Source: Conexibacter sp. CPCC 205762 (lineage in GTDB: Bacteria > Actinomycetota > Thermoleophilia > Solirubrobacterales > Solirubrobacteraceae). Taken from it: 64,000 bases of DNA. A program made the position numbers and the translations under genes. The notes beneath the pieces are model-generated. The model made no database searches. It was not told where the DNA came from and saw only the letters and a program-made list of their open reading frames with translations. The stretch spans positions 1-64,000 of the forward strand of contig NZ_JAUTDN010000026.1 of the NCBI RefSeq assembly GCF_030646155.1, written 5' to 3'. Shown piece by piece: positions 8,381 through 16,455 of this stretch (position 1 is the stretch's first letter; each line of letters begins with the position of its first letter).

Positions 8381-9474
8381 GCCGCCGCGAGCGGCTCGGC
8401 GCGGGTGGCGAGCTCGTCGTAGACGCGCTCGTAGCGGGCGATCGTGTGCTCCAGCGAGCAGTGCTCGACGGCGTGGCGCCGCGCCGTCGCGCGTGACAGC
8501 AGCGGCGCGTCTGACATCGCGCGGGCCAGCGCGGCCACGTCGTCAGGCGCGACGAGCAGGCCGCAGCCCTCGCCGAGCACCTCCGGCAGGCCGCCGCGCG
8601 CAAAGGCGCAGACGGGCGTGCCACAGGCGAGCGCCTCGGCGACGACGAGCCCGTACGGCTCGTCCCAGCGCGGCGTCACGAGCACGGTCGAGGCCGCGCC
8701 GACCAGCTGTGCGAGCGCGTCGTGGTCGAGGTGCCCGACGTAGCTCACCCGCGGCGCTGCGTGCAGACGCGGGCGCACCTCGGCGGCGTGGTAGTCGCGG
8801 TCCGCGATCGGGCCGGCGATCAGCAGCGGGAGATCGGCGCGGACTGCTGCCTCGATCGCCAGGTGAGTGCCCTTCTCGGGCGCGATCCGGCCGAACCAGA
8901 CGGCTGGTCCGCCGCCGGGGCCCGCTTTCCAGCGGCTGGCGTCGACGCCGTTGTGGACGACGCGGGCGTCAGGCAGCAGGTGCCGCCAGGCGCGAGCGGT
9001 CTGGGCGCTGACGGCGGCGAACTCGCCGGCGTCGCCGCCGGCGATCTCGATCGCCGACTCCAGCCACGGCGTCGGCGGCGTGTGCAGCGTCGTCAGCAGC
9101 GGCATCGGCAGCGTCGCCGCCATCGCGATCGGGAGATGGTGGAGGCTGTGGTTGTGGACGACGTCGAACGTGCCCGCCCGGCCGTTGGAGAGCCGCAGCA
9201 TCAGGTCGAGGTAGGCGTGGTGCTCCTCCAGCCAGCGCGGCGCGCTCATGCTGACGTCCGCGCGCGCGGAATCGCTGACCTGCGGACGCCGCAGGTCGAA
9301 CGCCTCGACGCCCGGCAGCGCGTCAGAGCCTGGACCGGCGAACAGCGTGACGGCGTGGCCGCGGCGCCGCAGGCCGTCGGCGAGCGCCCACACCTGCGCC
9401 TCCAGGCCGCCGGCGAACGGCTCCGCGATCGGGAAGCGCGCGGAGGCGACGAGCGCGATCCGGCGCCCGCTCAT
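8377..9474 (-). CDS. Family 4 glycosyltransferase
   Basis: 365 residues. The N-terminal acceptor domain has the glycine-rich loop FAGGLEAQVWALADGLRRRGH and FDVVHNHSLHHLP. The C-terminal donor domain has VVHNGVDASRWK, WFGRIAPEKGTHLAIEA and the family signature EPYGLVVAEALACGTPV (E-x7-E motif). It is a retaining GT4 enzyme that probably uses a UDP- or GDP-sugar. Start and stop overlap both neighbours by four bases, so the operon is translated in a coupled way. Confidence 0.88.
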   Translation of the reverse strand: MSGRRIALVASARFPIAEPFAGGLEAQVWALADGLRRRGHAVTLFAGPGSDALPGVEAFDLRRPQVSDSARADVSMSAPRWLEEHHAYLDLMLRLSNGRAGTFDVVHNHSLHHLPIAMAATLPMPLLTTLHTPPTPWLESAIEIAGGDAGEFAAVSAQTARAWRHLLPDARVVHNGVDASRWKAGPGGGPAVWFGRIAPEKGTHLAIEAAVRADLPLLIAGPIADRDYHAAEVRPRLHAAPRVSYVGHLDHDALAQLVGAASTVLVTPRWDEPYGLVVAEALACGTPVCAFARGGLPEVLGEGCGLLVAPDDVAALARAMSDAPLLSRATARRHAVEHCSLEHTIARYERVYDELATRAEPLAAA

Positions 9475-10598
9475 GCGAGCAGCCGTGCGTAGAGCGCCGC
9501 GTGGGCCTGCGCCAGCTGCCGGCGCTCCTGCATCCGCTGCGCGACCGTCGCCTGCCAGCGAGGCCGGCGCGCATAGGCCGCGCGAATCGCGCGTGCGAGC
9601 GATTCCGGGTCGAGACCGCGATCGTCATGCGCGTAGGTGAGGACCGGCTGCTGCTCGGCGTAGAAGCCGCACGACGGCGCCACGACGATCGTGCCGAGGT
9701 CATGGCACGCCTCCAGCCAGCCGGAGTGCGTCCCGAAGCGGTACGGCAGCACCGACACGTCGAGCGCGCCGAGGTACGCCCACAGCTCGTCGTCGCCGAA
9801 GTACGGGTGCACGACCAGCTCGACCTGCGGACAGCCGGCGGCGAGCGCCCGCAGCTGGCCGGCAGGGGCAGGCGCGTACGAGTGATCGTGCGGGTCGAGG
9901 ACCTCGTCGTGGAGGTTGATCCGCAGCCGCGCTCCGGACAGCTCCGGAAGCGTCCGCGCGATCGCGCGCGCGACGCCGACGACGTCCATGTTCGCGCGGA
10001 GGCTCTTGGCGTGGAGGCCGATCGTGAAGCCGTCGCCGCGGGCGGGACGCGGCATTCCGAGCAGCGGCGGATCGACGACATGGGGGTGCGCGAGCACGGT
10101 CGCCGCGCGTCCCCAGCGCCGGTGGATCTCCGTCGCGGCGCCGGGCGTCAGCGTCACGAGCGCCGCGGCGCCCTCGATCAGGACGTCGAGCTGAGCGTCG
10201 TGGAGGGCGACGTCGTCGTGGTGCGGGTTGCGCAGGTCGTGGACGGTCACGACCAGCGGCACCGAGAGCGCGTCGAGCGTCCTGGTCAGCTCGCGCAGGC
10301 GCTGCGGCGGCTGCGCGTCGAAGCCGAAATGGACGTGGAAGACGTCGAACTCGTCGCGGTGCGCTCGAACCCACTCGGGCTCCAGCATCGCCGGAGGCCA
10401 CCAGCGGCCAGGAACCCTCGCCCCGTCAGCCGGCGGCGGGTCCGCGAGCCGCACGACGCTGTCGGCGCCGTCCGGGTCGGCGAGATGACGCACGTAGACA
10501 TGGCCCGCCGGGACGGACGCGACGCGGACGACGCCGCTCGCGCGCACTGGCGCCGCCGGGGGGCGCCCCGGCAGATGGGGGAGGGAGCTGGTGAGCAT
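9471..10598 (-). CDS. GT4-like glycosyltransferase, first gene of the operon
   Basis: 375 residues. FDVFHVHFGFDAQP is the typical acceptor-domain segment. FTIGLHAKSLRANMDVVGVARAI, VELVVHPYFGDDELWAYLGALDVSVLPYRFGTHSGWLEACHDLGTIVVAP form the donor-domain part, where the usual E-x7-E is replaced by HSGWLEACHDLG. It is therefore a divergent GT-B enzyme. The start at 10598 has GGGAGGGAG upstream. The 250-bp region upstream separates it from the divergent MpsC-like gene. Confidence 0.8.
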   Translation of the reverse strand: MLTSSLPHLPGRPPAAPVRASGVVRVASVPAGHVYVRHLADPDGADSVVRLADPPPADGARVPGRWWPPAMLEPEWVRAHRDEFDVFHVHFGFDAQPPQRLRELTRTLDALSVPLVVTVHDLRNPHHDDVALHDAQLDVLIEGAAALVTLTPGAATEIHRRWGRAATVLAHPHVVDPPLLGMPRPARGDGFTIGLHAKSLRANMDVVGVARAIARTLPELSGARLRINLHDEVLDPHDHSYAPAPAGQLRALAAGCPQVELVVHPYFGDDELWAYLGALDVSVLPYRFGTHSGWLEACHDLGTIVVAPSCGFYAEQQPVLTYAHDDRGLDPESLARAIRAAYARRPRWQATVAQRMQERRQLAQAHAALYARLLA

Positions 10599-10848
10599 GG
10601 AGGCGGGGAGCTACCCGCGCCGCCCGATCCCAGACGCGCCGGGTCGTCGCAGTCAGATCACTGCCAGCGCGGTTTCGGTCCGCGGCACGAGGGCAGCTCT
10701 GGCTGCCGAGCCTTCCGGCTCTCCAGGGTATTCAGTTCGCCCGGCCGGGCGCTCGCAGGAGCGTGAGGACGTCGGCCCGTATGTGCGGGTCCGACGGCCT
10801 CACGTCCCGCAGAGGATCAGCGGCCGCGAACTCGGGTATGGCTGGGTC
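10599..10848. other. Divergent promoter region with two small hairpins
   Basis: No convincing gene is present. Two short hairpins are next to each other: GGCAGC-TCTG-GCTGCC at 10692-10707 and GAGCC-TTCC-GGCTC at 10708-10721. They are followed by GGGTATTC at 10726 and GGGTATGG at 10835. These GGGTAT words resemble SigB/SigF-type -10 elements, but I found no matching GTTT-type -35 at the right spacing. Confidence 0.3.
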
Positions 10849-11268
10849 ATGGCCGAAGCCGACGAGCCGATCGAGACCGAGGCGCCGGGCGCGGAGCTGC
10901 TGTCGCGCATCTCGAACGAGATGGTGCGGATGATGAAGGAGTACTTCGGCCGCGGTCCGACGCGGGCGAAGTCCTACATGCTCGACGACCTGCTCGTCGT
11001 CGTGATGCGGGACGGGATGACGACCGCCGAGCGGACGATGTTGGAGTTCGGCCGCTCCGACGTGGTGCGGCAGTTCCGGCAGGAGTTCGAGAACGCGATG
11101 GCCGACAAGCTGATCGGAGCGATCGAGCAGCTCACCGGTCGCACGGTCGTCACCTACCAGAGCCAGGTCATGTTCGAGCCCAACACGCTCGTGGAGCTGT
11201 TCCTCTTCGACGAGCCCGTGGCGGACGCGGGCGTCCACGCGATCGGTGACAGCGACCGGGACGGCTAG
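10849..11268 (+). CDS. DUF2294 / MpsC-like protein
   Basis: 139 residues. The block MVRMMKEYFGRGPTRAKSY, then DDLLVVVMRDGMTTAERTML and YQSQVMFEPNTLVELFLFDEP, matches the small DUF2294 (MpsC) family. In Staphylococcus, MpsC is linked to the membrane-potential-generating MpsAB system, but stand-alone actinobacterial copies have no proven role. The start ATG 10849 was chosen because the conserved region begins shortly after it. The gene is convergent with the sigma-factor gene and overlaps its stop by four bases. Confidence 0.75.
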   Translation: MAEADEPIETEAPGAELLSRISNEMVRMMKEYFGRGPTRAKSYMLDDLLVVVMRDGMTTAERTMLEFGRSDVVRQFRQEFENAMADKLIGAIEQLTGRTVVTYQSQVMFEPNTLVELFLFDEPVADAGVHAIGDSDRDG

Positions 11269-12056
11269 CCGGCCGCCAGCTGGTCCAGCGCCCGTCGCAG
11301 CAGCCGCGAGACCTGCATCTGGGAGCAGCCGACGCGCGCGCCGATCTCGGTCTGCGTCAGATCCTCGGCGAAGCGAAGGTGGAGGATCTGGCGATACTGC
11401 GGCGGCAGCGCGCGCAGCGCCGGCCCGATCTCGGCACGGTGCTCCGCCAGCAGGAACCCGTGCTCGTCGGATCCGATCGTGTCCCCGACCGTCGCGCCGC
11501 CGTCGTCGTGGCTGCCGAGCACGGGACGGTCCAGCGACGCGGTCTCCTTCGCGGAGGTCGCCTGCAGCGCCTCGGTGGTCCGCTCGACGTCCAGGCCGGT
11601 CGCGGCGGCCAGTTCGCCGATCGTCGGCGAGCGTCCCACCCGCTCGGTCAGCTCGGTCGTCGCCTGACGCAGCCGCAGCGTGTCCTCCTGGACGCCGCGC
11701 GGGACGTGCACCGACCAGGTCGTGTCGCGGAAGTGGCGGCGCAGCTCTCCCGTGATCGTCGGGATCGCGAACGAGGCGAAGCGCGGGCCGGCGTCGGGGT
11801 CGAAGCGATCGACCGCCTTGACGAGCCCGACGCAGGCGACCTGCACCAGGTCCTCCAGCGGTTCGGGCCCGGGGTGGTAGCGGCGCGCGAGCTTGTGCGC
11901 CAGCGGCAGGTACTCCTCGATCGTGCGCGTCCGCCAGCGCGGATCGCCCGTCGCGCGATAGCGGCGAAGCAGATCCTCCGCGCGGCCGGTGATCCGCGGG
12001 GTTCCGGCGGTGCGGAGAGAAGCCGACGTCATCGTCGGGCTCGGCGTGGTGATCAT
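11265..12056 (-). CDS. SigB/SigF-type alternative RNA polymerase sigma factor
   Basis: 263 residues with region 2 (EDLVQVACVGLVKAVDRFDPDAGPRFASFAIPTITGELRRHFRD), region 3 (GRSPTIGELAAATGLDVERTTEAL) and region 4 (LPPQYRQILHLRFAEDLTQTEIGARVGCSQMQVSRLLRRAL). This is a group 3 sigma of the general-stress or sporulation type, normally controlled by an anti-sigma kinase and a dephosphorylated anti-sigma antagonist. No RsbW or RsbV gene is adjacent; the two SpoIIE phosphatases elsewhere in the window could feed such a switch. Genes downstream on this strand look like its regulon. A candidate autoregulatory promoter is at 12097-12120. Confidence 0.92.
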   Translation of the reverse strand: MITTPSPTMTSASLRTAGTPRITGRAEDLLRRYRATGDPRWRTRTIEEYLPLAHKLARRYHPGPEPLEDLVQVACVGLVKAVDRFDPDAGPRFASFAIPTITGELRRHFRDTTWSVHVPRGVQEDTLRLRQATTELTERVGRSPTIGELAAATGLDVERTTEALQATSAKETASLDRPVLGSHDDGGATVGDTIGSDEHGFLLAEHRAEIGPALRALPPQYRQILHLRFAEDLTQTEIGARVGCSQMQVSRLLRRALDQLAAG

Positions 12057-12096
12057 GGGGGCGATCCTCGACTCGACCTGCGAACGGACCGCCGCC

Positions 12097-12120
12097 TGAC
12101 CCTGTCCGATCGAACGAACC
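12097..12120 (-). promoter_or_regulatory. Candidate SigB-type promoter of the sigma gene
   Basis: On the minus strand GGTTC is followed after 13 bases by GGGTCA, 41 bp before the ATG at 12056. The form is close to the two GGTT(G/C)-N14-GGGTAA promoters found upstream of the stress genes, with a weaker -10. Autoregulation is inference. Confidence 0.4.
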
Positions 12121-12267
12121 GGCTCGTGCCGCGTGATGTGAGGTAAGACGGGCGGGGCCGAAAGAACCCAAGAGCACTCGCCTTCTCCTGGAGCGTACCC
12201 GGCCCCGTCGAGGATCAGTCCTGCACGCTCGGGCGGGTCGGCTCGCCGGCCCGCCCGAGCGGTTCGC

Positions 12268-12780
12268 TCAGCTGCTGCCGCTGACGGCGCCGGCGTTCTC
12301 GCGGGCGCTGTCGGCGAGCTGCTGGCCGTGGTCCTGCGCCTCGTCCTTGACCGTCTCGGCCGCGCTCTGCGCGATCTGCTTGCCGTGCTCGAGCGCTTCC
12401 TGGCCGGTCTGCTTGGCCTGGTCCTTGACCTGGTCGGCCAGCGGCCCGAGCTTCTCGTCCTCGGCGCGGGAGCTGGGGATCAGCATCCCGGCGAGGAAGC
12501 CGGCGGCGGCCGCGCCGACCGCGAGGCCGAGCGGGTTCTCCTGAGCGACGCCGACGGCACGCCGCGCCTGCTGCTTGACCTGCGCTCCGTCGGGCGTCGC
12601 GTCGCCGACCTTGTCGGTCGCGACGCCGAGCTTCTCCTTCACGGTGTCGACCTTTCCGGAGATGTTCTCCTTGGTGCGGGTCTTGACGTCGGCCTTGTAG
12701 CCGAGCGCGTCGATCGTCTCGCCCATCCGCTCGCGTGTCTGCTCTACTTCGCGGCGGATCGTGTCCGGGTCTTGGCCCAT
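12268..12780 (-). CDS. DUF3618 protein
   Basis: 170 residues from ATG 12780. The N-terminus DPDTIRREVEQTRERMGETIDALGYKADV is the DUF3618 signature. A short hydrophobic glycine/alanine helix (LGLAVGAAAAGFLAGMLIPSS, about residues 85-105) follows, and then an amphipathic Lys/Gln/Ala-rich tail that resembles LEA-like stress proteins. It is probably a small membrane-associated envelope protein. Its start overlaps the end of the Holin-X gene by 37 bases, so the two are coupled. Confidence 0.8.
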   Translation of the reverse strand: MGQDPDTIRREVEQTRERMGETIDALGYKADVKTRTKENISGKVDTVKEKLGVATDKVGDATPDGAQVKQQARRAVGVAQENPLGLAVGAAAAGFLAGMLIPSSRAEDEKLGPLADQVKDQAKQTGQEALEHGKQIAQSAAETVKDEAQDHGQQLADSARENAGAVSGSS

Positions 12781-13157
12781 TCGACGTCCTCCTTCACAGT
12801 CTCGATCGTCTGCTCCGGCACCGGCGGCACCGCTTCCTTGACCTCGTCGCGTCCGCGCATCGCGAGCACGCCCGCGAGCGCCGCGTAGACGAGCGCGACG
12901 ATCAGCGCGGCGAGCCAGACATGGTTCAGCGCGGTCGCCAGCAGCGCGATCAGGCACGCGGTCAGCGCGCCCAGCGAGAGCAAGGCGACGATGCCGGCGG
13001 CGCCGAACATCCCGGCGCCCTTGCCGGCCGCCTTGACCTTCTCGCCCAGCTCCGCCTTCGCCAGCTCGATCTCCTGCCGCACGAGCGTGTTCGTCTCGTT
13101 CGCGAGGTCGCGGACGAGCTCGCCGATCGACTCGTCACGACGGTCGTGAGCCTCCAT
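12744..13157 (-). CDS. Actinobacterial Holin-X family membrane protein
   Basis: 137 residues. An N-terminal cytosolic segment (SIGELVRDLANETNTLVRQEIELAKAEL) is typical of PF07332 Holin-X proteins. Two transmembrane helices follow (about residues 50-75 and 80-100), then a charged tail. Despite the name there is no phage context; these proteins usually pair with DUF3618 proteins, as here. The Shine-Dalgarno AGGGAG lies upstream of ATG 13157. Confidence 0.82.
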   Translation of the reverse strand: MEAHDRRDESIGELVRDLANETNTLVRQEIELAKAELGEKVKAAGKGAGMFGAAGIVALLSLGALTACLIALLATALNHVWLAALIVALVYAALAGVLAMRGRDEVKEAVPPVPEQTIETVKEDVEWAKTRTRSAAK

Positions 13158-13168
13158 CGCGCGACTCC

Positions 13169-13690
13169 CTACCGAACGCCGGAGGGCACGGCCGGCGGGT
13201 CGTAGACGGGCTGTCGCGGGACCTGCGGCGTCGGCGTGGGCCGCGGCTGGTACGCGCGCGGCGGCGGCGGCGGCGGCGCGCTCGACTCGTAGCGAGAGCG
13301 GCTCGACGCCTTCAGGAAGCGCGAGGCCGCGAAGCCGGCGAACAGCCCGATCCCGACGACGGCGAGCGGCTGTCTGCGCGCGAACTCCTCGACGTCGTGG
13401 AGGATCCGGTCCGCGTCGGACTCGCTCAGGTAGCTGCCGACCTTCTCGGCGTGCCCGGCCAGCTGCTCGGCCGCCTTCGCCGGGCCGTCCTGCCCTTCGT
13501 CTCTGAGCCGCTCGGCGGTCGAGCGCAGCGCATGGGCGCTGGAGCTGACCTGCTCGCCGACCTGGGTGGAGCGCTGGTCGACCTGCTGCTGGAGGCGGGA
13601 TCTTGCCTCGTCAGCGGCCTGATGGGCCTTCTCCTGCACCTGCTCCTTGGCGCCCTGGGCGTCATCGGCGCTGTGACTTTCAATCGCCAT
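13169..13690 (-). CDS. Apolipoprotein-like stress protein with a single membrane helix
   Basis: 173 residues from ATG 13690, which has a strong GGAAGGAG Shine-Dalgarno. Residues 1-95 are a long Ala/Gln/Glu-rich amphipathic helix. One hydrophobic segment (PLAVVGIGLFAGFAASRFL, about 108-127) follows, then a proline-rich C-terminus with a seven-proline run. No firm family was recognised, but the layout matches proteins next to DUF3618/Holin-X pairs. A SigB-type promoter lies 67 bp upstream, and the gene probably leads the three-gene operon down to 12268. Confidence 0.78.
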   Translation of the reverse strand: MAIESHSADDAQGAKEQVQEKAHQAADEARSRLQQQVDQRSTQVGEQVSSSAHALRSTAERLRDEGQDGPAKAAEQLAGHAEKVGSYLSESDADRILHDVEEFARRQPLAVVGIGLFAGFAASRFLKASSRSRYESSAPPPPPPRAYQPRPTPTPQVPRQPVYDPPAVPSGVR

Positions 13691-13757
13691 GGCTGCTCCT
13701 TCCGGAATCTGGACTGAAGAGCGCTTCCGGTCGGGTGGCTGGGACCGCGAAGGCGAG

Positions 13758-13782
13758 TTACCCCTGGCCGCCGATCGCAACC
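13758..13782 (-). promoter_or_regulatory. SigB/SigF-type promoter GGTTG-N14-GGGTAA
   Basis: Minus strand: GGTTG (13782-13778), 14 bases, GGGTAA (13763-13758), 67 bp before the ATG at 13690. Group 3 stress sigmas of actinobacteria recognise GTTT-N14 to 16-GGGTAA-like promoters. An equivalent site with the same spacing precedes the Mn catalase gene. Confidence 0.65.
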
Positions 13783-13818
13783 GGCGCGACGAGCGGGCGG
13801 GCGCCGGGTGGCGCCGGG

Positions 13819-14805
13819 TCAGGTCGTGCTTCTGCGCTTCGGCTCGTCGCGCGCGTCGAGCTGCAGCTCCTTCTCCGCGCCGGGCACGCCGGCCTCCAGC
13901 TCCCGGCTGCGCTCGCGCTCGGAGTTCAGCTCCATGCCCAGCAGCAGCGCGACGTTCGTGATCCAGAACCAGACGAGCAGCACGACGATCCCGCCGAGCG
14001 TCCCGTAGGTCTTGTCGTAGGAGCCGAAGTTGGCGACGTAGAACGCGAACAGCGCCGACGCGACCAGCCACACGACGATCGCCAGCAGCGCGCCGGGCGT
14101 CACCCACTTGAAGCCCGGCAGCTTGACGTTCGGGGAGACGTGGTAGAGCACGGCGAACATCAGCACGACGACGGCGAGCAGCACCGGCCACTTCGCGATC
14201 CCCCAGATGGTGACCGCCGTTGAGCCGATCCCGATCGAGCCCGCGACGGTGTCGACGACCGGACCGGTCATCACCAGCGCCAGCGCGACCAGCGCCAGCA
14301 GCACGACCATCGCGAGCGTGACGAGCAGCTGGAGCGGTCTCAGCTTCCAGAACGGCCGTCCCTCGGGCGTCTCGTAGACGATGTTGGCGGCGCGCGTGAA
14401 CGCGCCGATGTAGCCCGACGCCGACCAGATCGCCGCGCCGAGGCCGACGAAGAACAGCACGCCGGCAGCGCCGCGGTTGGCGGTCAGCGATCTGATCGGG
14501 CCGGCGAAGGTGTCGGAGGCGGAGCTGGGGCCGAGTCTCGTGACGATGTCGGTCAGCGATCTCGTCGTCGTCTGCGGGTCGCCGAACAGGCCGAGGATCG
14601 AGACGAGCGCGATCAGCGCCGGGAACAGCGACAGCAGGCCGTAGTAGGTCAGCGCCGCGGCCCAGTCGGACATGTTGTCCTCGCTGTACTCGCGCACGGT
14701 GCGCTTGAGCGTCGCGAACAGCCCGGTGCCGGGGTCGGCACCGGTCGGCGCGTAGTCGGCGCGGCGGCCGGCGCCGCGCTGGTGGGGATAGTCACCGGTG
14801 CTCAT
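13819..14805 (-). CDS. YihY/BrkB family inner-membrane protein
   Basis: 328 residues with about six transmembrane helices. MSDWAAALTYYGLLSLFPALIALVSILGLFG is the conserved first block of the YihY/UPF0761 family (formerly misnamed RNase BN), and TPGALLAIVVWLVASALFAFYVANFGSYDKTYGTLGGIVVLLVWFWITNVALLLGMELNSE is the last. The molecular role of the family is not established. Start 14805 has AAAGGAG upstream. It lies 24 bp downstream of the Mn catalase gene and is probably co-transcribed with it. Confidence 0.9.
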   Translation of the reverse strand: MSTGDYPHQRGAGRRADYAPTGADPGTGLFATLKRTVREYSEDNMSDWAAALTYYGLLSLFPALIALVSILGLFGDPQTTTRSLTDIVTRLGPSSASDTFAGPIRSLTANRGAAGVLFFVGLGAAIWSASGYIGAFTRAANIVYETPEGRPFWKLRPLQLLVTLAMVVLLALVALALVMTGPVVDTVAGSIGIGSTAVTIWGIAKWPVLLAVVVLMFAVLYHVSPNVKLPGFKWVTPGALLAIVVWLVASALFAFYVANFGSYDKTYGTLGGIVVLLVWFWITNVALLLGMELNSERERSRELEAGVPGAEKELQLDARDEPKRRSTT

Positions 14806-14829
14806 GAGGCTCTCCTTTGGCGGTCGCGC

Positions 14830-15786
14830 TCACGCGACCTCGCCGGTCGGTCTTCTTGGCAGGCCGGCGGCGATCCGCAGTCTCTGTGCGATCTCGGCGA
14901 TCTCCTCTGGCGCGAGGTCGGGTGCGAAGACGCCCGGCTGCGGCGGCAGGTCGTTGGCGAGCGCGCCTTCGGGGAAGGCCTCTTCGGCGATCGTGAGCGC
15001 CTCGCCGGTCTCCGGGTGGGTGCCGTTGAAGACGGCGCCGATCTCGTTGAAGTCCGATGGCGAGAAGCGGTAGAGCTTGAGGTGCTCGCCGCGGTCGAGG
15101 TGCGGTCTGCACTCGGGGATCTTGTCGGTCGGGATCCGCGGGGAGGGGAAGAGTCTGGTGAGGTCGGCGCCGGTCAGGTTCTCCAGTGCGCGGGCGTAGG
15201 CGACCTGGTGGACGCCGCCGCGCACGAGCAGGTAGCCGGTCAGCGCGCGGGCGGCTGGGTGGTCGACCATCTCGTAGACGCGCAGCTTGCCGCTGCGGGC
15301 GCCTGTCTCGAGGAAGAAGTTGTGTGTCAGGTCCTCGATCAGGTCGCCGGAGGAGAAGACGTTGTCACCGGTCCATGGTCTGCCCATCGAGTCGGCGACG
15401 AGCGCGCCGGCGCCGCCGGGGGCGACGTAGTGCTGCGTGTTGCGGACGCTCTTGAGGTCGCCCAGCGGCGTGCCCAGTCTTCTTCTCGCTCTCGCGCCCG
15501 CTTTCAGCAGCGGCTCGTCGGCGGTGCCGGTGAGCATCGTGTTGATCGTCGCCGAGACGAGCTCGATGTGGCCGAACTCCTCCGCGGCGATGCTGGCGAC
15601 GAGGTCGTAGAAGGGCCGCGCGCCCTGGCGGTTGCGGAAGTTGAACGACTGGTACGTGTAGTTCATGAACGTCGACATCTCGCCGAACTTGCCGCCCAGC
15701 AGCTCCTGGACGACAGAGGCGCCGTCGGGGTCCGGAGCCGAGGGTGGCGGCAATCTCGTCTGCAGGCGATCGATGCGCAGAATCAT
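14830..15786 (-). CDS. Manganese (non-heme) catalase
   Basis: 318 residues from ATG 15786 (Shine-Dalgarno GAGGAG). The ferritin-like dimanganese ligands can be placed: E36 (KFGEMS), E70 and H73 (AEEFGHIEL), E160 (FFLETG) and H193 (GVHQVAYARALE). The spacing agrees with Thermus Mn catalase. The enzyme breaks down hydrogen peroxide in the cytosol. A SigB-type promoter is 37 bp upstream, fitting general-stress control. AGA codons are frequent in this gene. Confidence 0.93.
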   Translation of the reverse strand: MILRIDRLQTRLPPPSAPDPDGASVVQELLGGKFGEMSTFMNYTYQSFNFRNRQGARPFYDLVASIAAEEFGHIELVSATINTMLTGTADEPLLKAGARARRRLGTPLGDLKSVRNTQHYVAPGGAGALVADSMGRPWTGDNVFSSGDLIEDLTHNFFLETGARSGKLRVYEMVDHPAARALTGYLLVRGGVHQVAYARALENLTGADLTRLFPSPRIPTDKIPECRPHLDRGEHLKLYRFSPSDFNEIGAVFNGTHPETGEALTIAEEAFPEGALANDLPPQPGVFAPDLAPEEIAEIAQRLRIAAGLPRRPTGEVA

Positions 15787-15823
15787 GGGCTTGCTCCTCT
15801 GAGGGCGGGCTTGGGCCCGCCAG

Positions 15824-15848
15824 TTACCCGGCGCGCCCGGTCCGAACC
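15824..15848 (-). promoter_or_regulatory. SigB/SigF-type promoter GGTTC-N14-GGGTAA
   Basis: Minus strand: GGTTC (15848-15844), 14 bases, GGGTAA (15829-15824), 37 bp upstream of the Mn catalase ATG. Spacing and -10 are the same as in the promoter at 13758-13782. Confidence 0.65.
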
Positions 15849-15884
15849 CGGCCCGTCGCCGGACGAAACTGCGTCCATGACTTG

Positions 15885-15904
15885 TATGTATGTAGACATA
15901 CATA
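15885..15904. promoter_or_regulatory. 20-bp dyad TATGTATGT-AG-ACATACATA, probable TetR operator
   Basis: Two 9-bp arms in perfect inverted order around AG, in an AT-rich island within very GC-rich DNA, 66 bp upstream of the tautomerase start. The downstream operon ends in a TetR gene, which makes autoregulation likely. It was not found elsewhere in the window. Confidence 0.65.
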
Positions 15905-15970
15905 GTATGGTGGTGCGGACGGCGAGACCCATCGGGGGTCGATCGCCGAATCGAGCGACAGGAGGCAGCG

Positions 15971-16393
15971 ATGCCGTTGTACGAGTGCAGCACCCCGTCG
16001 GGCATGCTCGACGCCGATCAGCGCCAGCGGTTGGCGGCCGGGATCACGCGGATCCATGCCGAGGAGACGCAGGCGCCCGAGCCGTTCATCCGCGTCGTCT
16101 TCGACGAGCTGGCCGAGGGCTGCGGCTTCACCGCCGGCGTGCCGGCGCCGTCGGTGATCCTGCGGGGCGGAATCCGTGCCGGACGCTCGGAGGACACCCG
16201 TCGGGCGATCCTCACGCGCTCGTTCGAGCTGCTGCGCGAAGTCACCGGCGCGCCGGCAGAGACGATCGTCATCTCGGTGATGGACTTCCCGTCGCAATGG
16301 GCGTCGGAGGCTGGCTTCATCCTCCCGGAGCCGACTCCGGAGGCCGAGGCGGCGTGGCTCGACGATCTCGAGGCGGCGGGGAAGACGGCGTAG
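15971..16393 (+). CDS. Tautomerase-family protein
   Basis: 140 residues. It begins MPLYEC, with the catalytic amino-terminal proline (Pro2 after Met removal) of the 4-oxalocrotonate tautomerase/MIF superfamily. LAAGITRIHAEETQAPEPFIRVVFDEL and GRSEDTRRAILTRSFELLREVTGAPAETIVISVMD follow the family pattern. It is about twice the length of 4-OT, as in the two-domain or cis-CaaD-like group. A strong Shine-Dalgarno AGGAGG precedes it. It is the first gene of an operon with an enoyl-CoA hydratase and a TetR regulator. Confidence 0.85.
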   Translation: MPLYECSTPSGMLDADQRQRLAAGITRIHAEETQAPEPFIRVVFDELAEGCGFTAGVPAPSVILRGGIRAGRSEDTRRAILTRSFELLREVTGAPAETIVISVMDFPSQWASEAGFILPEPTPEAEAAWLDDLEAAGKTA

Positions 16394-16455
16394 TCACGGC
16401 GCGCGACTCGACGAGCTCGCGCGCCTGCCGCCGCCACATCACAGAGGAGAGACGG

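Noticed and set aside
10591..10848. N-terminal extension of the MpsC-like protein to 225 residues
   Set aside because: The extra 86 residues are Arg/Pro-rich without conservation features and cover the promoter region with hairpins.
12744..13157. Phage holin and lysis cassette
   Set aside because: The Holin-X family name is historical; there is no endolysin or phage gene and the neighbours are DUF3618-type stress genes.
15885..15904. PadR-type operator ATGT-N8-ACAT
   Set aside because: The spacing between ATGT and ACAT words here is 2, 6 or 10, not 8, and no PadR gene is nearby; a TetR gene is.
14782..16455. Open frame upstream of the enoyl-CoA hydratase giving an 881-residue protein
   Set aside because: The first 558 codons run antisense to Mn catalase and over the tautomerase in another frame and have no domain; the real start is ATG 16456 with a ribosome site.
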